DNA from: CAYUCE01 sp964443275
GTDB lineage: Bacteria > Bipolaricaulota > Bipolaricaulia > CAYUCE01
Length of the DNA stretch: 17,818 nucleotides
NCBI GenBank assembly: GCA_964443275.1
Contig: CAYUCE010000038.1
Span: 1-17,818 of the forward strand
Direction of reading: 5' to 3'
Shown here: in pieces, positions 15,127 through 17,818 of the stretch
Layout of the letters: the number at the start of each line of letters is the position of its first letter
Numbering within the stretch: the first letter of the stretch is position 1
The notes under the pieces: generated by a model
Databases searched by the model: none
Seen by the model: only the letters and a program-made list of their open reading frames with translations
What the model was told of the DNA's origin: nothing
Position numbers and translations under genes: made by a program

Positions 15127-15507
15127 ATGACCAGAAGCAAAATGACTATGCTGATCATCAGTATACTCACAGTTGGACTTCTAACCATGGGGGTTATGGC
15201 CCTAGCGGGAAACGGTAACGGTCCCGGAGACAGACTCGGCTACTACCAGAATAAACCTCAAGATGGGACCGGATACGGTGCAGGAAACAAGGATGGCGAT
15301 TGTGACGGAAACCAGAGAGCCCTAGTTCATAAGGAAAGTGGAAACTTTTACGGCCCGGGGGACGGGACCGGCTACAGCGACGACCGGCCACAAGATGGAA
15401 CAGGCTACGGTGCTATCAACGGCCCGGGAACCGGAAACTGTGCGAACGAGGCCAATGGTCCAATGATGGGCAGTGGTATGGAAAAGGGACCTAACGGACG
15501 GCGCTAA
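15127..15507 (+). CDS. secreted glycine-rich protein with DGTGYG repeats
   Basis: This 126-residue protein starts at ATG 15127, 8 bases after AAAAGGAG; the in-frame GTG at 15118 overlaps that site and is rejected. Residues 1-27 are a signal peptide (basic MTRSK, then a long hydrophobic core ending MALAG). The mature part is rich in Gly, Asn, Asp and Pro, with almost no hydrophobic residues. It carries PQDGTGYGA twice (44-52 and 88-96), GPGDGTGYS once (76-84) and related GPGD/GPGTG pieces, plus two cysteines (C59, C105). Such repeats suggest an extended, possibly metal- or surface-binding exported protein. I know of similar short DGTGYG proteins in anaerobes but of no established function. It stands alone, transcribed opposite to its neighbours. 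Confidence 0.75.
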   Translation: MTRSKMTMLIISILTVGLLTMGVMALAGNGNGPGDRLGYYQNKPQDGTGYGAGNKDGDCDGNQRALVHKESGNFYGPGDGTGYSDDRPQDGTGYGAINGPGTGNCANEANGPMMGSGMEKGPNGRR

Positions 15508-15558
15508 ATCAAACCACTGATTTTAAAAAACGATAACAATTAACCTCCTTAAGAGAAG

Positions 15559-15598
15559 ACGGGGTGGCGGGAAACCTTCACCCCGTATCATTTCGGGG
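15559..15598 (+). other. alternative hairpins downstream of the secreted protein gene
   Basis: ACGGGGTG (15559-15566) pairs with CACCCCGT (15579-15586). The CCCCG in that arm (15581-15585) can instead pair with CGGGG at 15594-15598. The two stems exclude each other. No T-run follows, so a standard intrinsic terminator is not supported. It may protect the mRNA 3' end. Confidence 0.35.
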
Positions 15599-15599
15599 C

Positions 15600-15839
15600 T
15601 CAAACTAACAGGGTTTTTACATTACATACTGAAGTGGTCTTTTCACACGCTTTTTTTCAGCTTTTCCTCCAGCCACCATCAATTACTGACTTTTTATCCC
15701 CAATTGCCACCCAACCTAGTTCCAGGGAGCCCAGCTTTTCCGCTTGTCGATAGACCCAATTTTTGCTGAATCTTGGAGACTATTTTCCCCGGCCTCTTTT
15801 GCTTTATCTCCTAGGCTAGTCTTTGCCTTAATTGATAAT
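15600..15839. other. gene-free stretch, possible decayed small ORF on the - strand
   Basis: No confident gene is present. On the - strand, one frame reads IKAKTSLGDKAKEAGE and continues to DSAK. The next frame reads SKNWVYRQAEKLGSLE and runs to a TGA at 15659-15657. One extra A in the A5 run (T run at 15760-15764) would join them into a protein-like chain of about 65 residues. There is no start codon or ribosome-binding site, and an intrinsic terminator lies immediately upstream of it, so this is only a hint of a broken gene. Confidence 0.2.
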
Positions 15840-15867
15840 AAAAAAATCCCTGGCGTGAGCCGAGGGG
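15840..15867 (-). terminator. intrinsic terminator of the toxin-antitoxin operon
   Basis: On the - strand CCCT, a one-base bulge, GGC, loop TCAC, GCC and AGGG (15867-15849) form a GC-rich stem followed by A and eight T (15847-15840). It lies about 105 bases past the stop of the DUF3775-like gene and is the clearest intrinsic terminator in the window. Confidence 0.75.
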
Positions 15868-15972
15868 GTGATCATGAGGTGAATGGCGAGTTTAGTTAGG
15901 GACAGGATCTGGGAGAGGGTTTGGTAACTTATAGATTGAAATCAAATACAGTCATAAGGATTAAGCTGAAAT

Positions 15973-16386
15973 TCATTCTCTAACACTTTCCAAAAGTACG
16001 TCCAGGTTATCAGCTCCTAGATACTGTATCCCTTTCTCGATATACTCCATTCTTGGCCTTTTCTCACATAAAGCATTTACAGCTCTTTCTTTGTGAAATA
16101 GAAATGTACTTAAATAACTTACATTATTAAGAACATCTTCTTCATCATCTCTGCCTGAGTACATTAAAACCAAAATAGAATACAGTATATCTTCCGGTAG
16201 ACCCTTAAGGAAAGTGCGTAATGCTCGAGCAGCGGGTGTTGGTTCTGAAAGAGCTGCTTCGAAAAGTACTCTACCTGAAACCAACCCTGTCATATCATAT
16301 AGATCCGTTGTTAGATCACTTTCCTCATTAACTATCTGACTAATTTTAGAAAATCGAGAAATAAAATTTTCTAATGTTTGCTTCAT
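15973..16386 (-). CDS. DUF3775-like protein, third gene of toxin-antitoxin operon
   Basis: This is a soluble 137-residue protein, mostly helical by composition. Residues about 55-125 resemble the DUF3775 domain: a short helix (ARALRTFLKGLP), then EDILYSILVLMYSGRDDEED, where the family usually has a LVALMWxGRGD-like core, and a C-terminal YIEKGIQYLG, where the family has yLxxGLexLG. That family has no established biochemical role. I have no alignment, so the match is from memory and moderate. The ATG at 16386 lies 13 bases after the stop of the winged-helix gene, and the strong terminator at 15840-15867 follows, so it is the last gene of the operon starting at 17083. It could be an accessory antitoxin factor, a chaperone or a passenger. 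Confidence 0.55.
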   Translation of the reverse strand: MKQTLENFISRFSKISQIVNEESDLTTDLYDMTGLVSGRVLFEAALSEPTPAARALRTFLKGLPEDILYSILVLMYSGRDDEEDVLNNVSYLSTFLFHKERAVNALCEKRPRMEYIEKGIQYLGADNLDVLLESVRE

Positions 16387-16399
16387 AGCTGATGATAAA

Positions 16400-16744
16400 T
16401 TAAAGAGTAAGAACTATCATATCTTTGATAACCTTGGGAACTTTGCGCTTTCCATTTCTCTCTAAATCAATGAATCCATAGTTAGCCAAGAATTTCAAAT
16501 CTCTGGATACAGCATCCCGCCGGCGACCTACCTTTTCAGCTAGTTCTGTAATGGAACCAATATCGCCATTTTCTTTGAGTGTCTTAAGCAAAGCCCGCCG
16601 TTTATCAGTTAAGATTCGGTCCTTGCTTTCTTGGGAAAGAGAGATAATGGAAACCCTATCAGGAACCAAATCTGGGTCTTTCAACCCGGTATTAACTAAG
16701 CTTTTAAGAACATCAAAATGCAGTTCGTTCTTATCGTTGCTCAT
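16400..16744 (-). CDS. winged-helix DNA-binding antitoxin (HVO_A0114-like)
   Basis: This is a protein of 114-115 residues. Its C-terminal half is a winged helix-turn-helix: TDKRRALLKTLKENGDI (48-64), the turn ITELAEKVGRRRDAVSRDLKFL (66-87) with recognition helix RRDAVSRDLKFL, and a wing GFIDLERNGKRKVPK (91-105). The N-terminal half (about 1-45) is likely the toxin-binding part. Proteins of this type are commonly encoded next to TumE-family toxins and repress their own operon. It follows the toxin gene directly: the toxin TAA (16750-16748) is followed by GTG (16747) and ATG (16744). The ATG is preferred because AAAGGGGG (16760-16753) then lies 8 bases away. A palindrome in the operon promoter is a plausible binding site. 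Confidence 0.7.
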   Translation of the reverse strand: MSNDKNELHFDVLKSLVNTGLKDPDLVPDRVSIISLSQESKDRILTDKRRALLKTLKENGDIGSITELAEKVGRRRDAVSRDLKFLANYGFIDLERNGKRKVPKVIKDMIVLTL

Positions 16745-16747
16745 CAC

Positions 16748-17083
16748 TTATACCCCCTTTGCTCTCTTATAATATTGAATGTAACGCCTCCAATTTTCCT
16801 TTATATCGTCAATAGCCTGATTGAGGATATCACTGTATTCCTTCCCTCTAATTTTCTCTTCTCCATTACCCTTTTCCCAAAGCTTTTCTCGGTGAGCATA
16901 TCCGTGAGAAGTATCATATCGGTAAACATTGTAGCTCTTCTCACCTTTGGGATAACTTAAATTAACTGCAAAACCAATAACATTTCCTTTCGATATTTTA
17001 AACCATACATCTATCCGACCTTCAATACCTAGTTCTGGGTCATCAAATGTATCGTTAAAACATCTCTTCTTTATCTCCGGCAC
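16748..17083 (-). CDS. TumE-family (DUF6516-like) toxin
   Basis: This is a 111-residue small alpha/beta protein. The diagnostic part is VYRYDTSHGYAHREKLW (53-69), matching the family pattern R-Y-D-x-x-H-G-x-x-H, whose conserved Tyr, Asp and His residues are taken to be the active site. A C-terminal helix, LNQAIDDIKENWRRYIQYY (87-105), also fits. Toxin-first gene order followed by a helix-turn-helix partner is usual for this type. The start is GTG at 17083; there is no ribosome-binding site, and the -10 box ends only 7 bases before the GTG, so the transcript should be leaderless or nearly so. The molecular target of the family is not something I can state. The toxin call rests on family and context. 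Confidence 0.7.
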   Translation of the reverse strand: MPEIKKRCFNDTFDDPELGIEGRIDVWFKISKGNVIGFAVNLSYPKGEKSYNVYRYDTSHGYAHREKLWEKGNGEEKIRGKEYSDILNQAIDDIKENWRRYIQYYKRAKGV

Positions 17084-17090
17084 TGGTTAT

Positions 17091-17119
17091 AGGATATAAC
17101 ATTCGACAAAGTTTGTCAA
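17091..17119 (-). promoter_or_regulatory. toxin-antitoxin operon promoter with palindromic operator
   Basis: On the - strand TTGACA (17119-17114), a 17-base spacer and TATCCT (17096-17091) form a promoter whose -35 is perfect. The perfect palindrome GACAAA-G-TTTGTC (17105-17117 on the + strand) covers the spacer and four bases of the -35. Binding there by the winged-helix protein would shut the operon off, as expected for antitoxin autoregulation. The sequence elements are seen; the binder is inferred. Confidence 0.65.
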
Positions 17120-17427
17120 GTATATTCCTAAATCGGCTCTACCCCTTATTATAACCCAAGCTCTTGCTTTGAGAAACCAAATACAAGCCTATTAGTCGGC
17201 TCTCTTTGAGCAATATCTCTTGAAATAAAAAATGACCGGATATAACCCCGGCCCGAGTGTTATCAAATCAAATAAGATAATCTTTTAAATGGCTTTTGAA
17301 CTTGTGCAATACATTGCTGGACTGGGGAAGCTTGGATTAGAGAAAAGCACCATCCCATTAGGTTAAAGAAATAGTTTTGAACTCTGAAATACACTTGAGC
17401 TCTGTAAAAACTCGAAAGCATCCCAGT
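17120..17427. other. intergenic stretch, no gene recognised
   Basis: This 308-base, AT-rich space separates the toxin operon promoter from the tRNA gene. Both strands have only short frames interrupted by stops. I see no convincing hairpin-plus-T-run, no partial copy of the tRNA 3' end and no repeat array. Confidence 0.5.
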
Positions 17428-17505
17428 TGGTACGCCCGGTGGAATTTGAACCCACGGCCTTCGGATCCGGAGTCCGACGCTCTATCCGGACTGAGCTACA
17501 GGCGC
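17428..17505 (-). tRNA. tRNA-Arg (anticodon CCG), CCA encoded
   Basis: On the - strand a full cloverleaf folds. The acceptor arm GCGCCTG pairs with CGGGCGT (with G-T and T-G wobbles), followed by the D-arm AGCTCAG...GAGC. The anticodon stem TCGGA/TCCGA closes the loop CTCCGGA, giving anticodon CCG, which reads the arginine codon CGG. The T-arm is GTGGG-TTCAAAT-TCCAC, the discriminator is A (17431), and an encoded CCA occupies 17430-17428. The variable loop is short (AGGCC), as expected for Arg. The promoter is at 17547-17574. Confidence 0.95.
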
Positions 17506-17546
17506 AAGATCTTTACTCAATTTATGTAGTTGGCAAAGCCGTTTTT

Positions 17547-17574
17547 ATTATAGTTTTTTAGCATTGAAGATCAA
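17547..17574 (-). promoter_or_regulatory. tRNA-Arg promoter
   Basis: On the - strand TTGATC (17574-17569), a 16-base spacer and a perfect TATAAT (17552-17547) precede the tRNA. Transcription would start near 17540, giving a 5' leader of about 35 bases for RNase P to remove. Confidence 0.65.
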
Positions 17575-17642
17575 CAAATCAGCCCGTTAATTAACCCTAA
17601 AAATCATGCGCCATCAATTCAGCCTTTACAGACTATTGCTGC

Positions 17643-17700
17643 GAACTCTTCTCCGCTTCTACGACCTCTTCTACGCTTCTGCGAAGCTTGCGAAGCAGAA
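17643..17700. repeat. hairpin-rich dispersed repeat, copy B (inverted)
   Basis: The reverse complement of 17651-17700 matches 14631-14680 at about 45 of 50 positions, with the differences scattered as single substitutions. The shared core includes TCTGCTTCGCAAGCT and AGCGTAGAAGAGGTCG. TTCTGC (17677-17682) and GCAGAA (17695-17700) also close a local hairpin. It is non-coding and lies between the tRNA promoter and a partial gene. Confidence 0.8.
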
Positions 17701-17717
17701 TGGCGGAGGGGGTGGGT

Positions 17718-17818
17718 CTACTTCGCCTCAAGCTCCGTAGCACCATCACCCAATAACCTTCTCTTCATGAAAGCAAATCCCGAACCCTGCTTCAGATAAG
17801 ATTCAAAGTCTTTAGCCA
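17718..17818 (-). CDS. unidentified protein, C-terminal end (partial at window edge)
   Basis: On the - strand the frame is open from the window edge to TAG (17720-17718), giving 32 residues: AKDFESYLKQGSGFAFMK, then RRLLGDGATELEAK. The composition and regular use of charged and hydrophobic positions look coding, but the fragment is too short for me to name a family. The stop lies 18 bases from repeat copy B, so the C-terminus may have been reshaped by the repeat. The tRNA gene follows in the same direction. Confidence 0.4.
   Translation of the reverse strand, partial: AKDFESYLKQGSGFAFMKRRLLGDGATELEAK

Noticed and set aside
15882..15926. Short + strand frame MASLVRDRIWERVW
   Set aside because: It has only 14 codons, beginning two bases after AGGTGA, and lies beside the terminator of the opposite-strand operon. 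There is no support for translation.
17428..17505. tRNA-Arg as attachment site of an integrated element
   Set aside because: I found no second copy of the tRNA 3' end and no integrase gene in the window, so integration at this tRNA is unsupported.
3479..17507. Avoidance of AGATCT as a sign of an active BglII-type nuclease
   Set aside because: By eye there are about eight AGATCT sites in the window, not fewer than chance. The methyltransferase would protect them anyway, so this says nothing about activity.

Overview
The window is bacterial chromosome from a draft assembly, most likely a metagenome-assembled genome. Two runs of exactly 100 N (1491-1590 and 5813-5912) are scaffold gaps, and genes are cut at both gaps and at both window edges. 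An F-type ATP synthase beta subunit, a sigma-70 family factor, RsmA, GyrA and bacterial TyrRS, together with TTGACA/TATAAT-like promoters, make it a bacterium. I cannot place it in a phylum from these genes. The simple ABC-2 exporter and diverged sequences fit an uncultured Gram-positive-like or candidate-phylum lineage, but that is a guess.

Region 1 (1-12758) is core. In order on + it holds the 3' end of atpD, a Clp1-type polynucleotide kinase where atpC would usually be, a sigma factor cut by the first gap, a CPBP membrane protease, a truncated GNAT acetyltransferase, an ABC-2 ATPase/permease pair, a small PD40-repeat lipoprotein, rsmA with no canonical start codon, a Nudix hydrolase cut by the second gap, gyrA, tyrS and a HIT protein. 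An adenine deaminase gene follows on the - strand. Good promoters precede the sigma factor, gyrA and tyrS.

Region 2 (about 12.8-17.8 kb) looks accessory. It is visibly AT-richer and mostly on the - strand. It has a BglII-type restriction-modification pair whose methyltransferase is intact, while its endonuclease carries an in-frame TAA exactly at the predicted catalytic glutamine codon. Next come the start of a second, truncated adenine-type methyltransferase, a secreted glycine-rich protein with DGTGYG repeats, and a three-gene operon: TumE-like toxin, winged-helix antitoxin and a DUF3775-like protein. That operon has its own promoter, a palindromic operator candidate and a good intrinsic terminator. 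A tRNA-Arg(CCG) gene with encoded CCA and a clear promoter follows. Two inverted copies of a hairpin-rich repeat of about 50 bp (14631-14680 and 17651-17700) bracket the stretch from the methyltransferase remnant to the tRNA.

The core genes serve energy conversion, RNA and ribosome maturation, DNA topology, tRNA charging and purine salvage. The right-hand part reads as a defence and addiction island in partial decay. Its most notable points are the nonsense codon at the endonuclease active site and the apparently leaderless toxin operon with a co-transcribed third gene.
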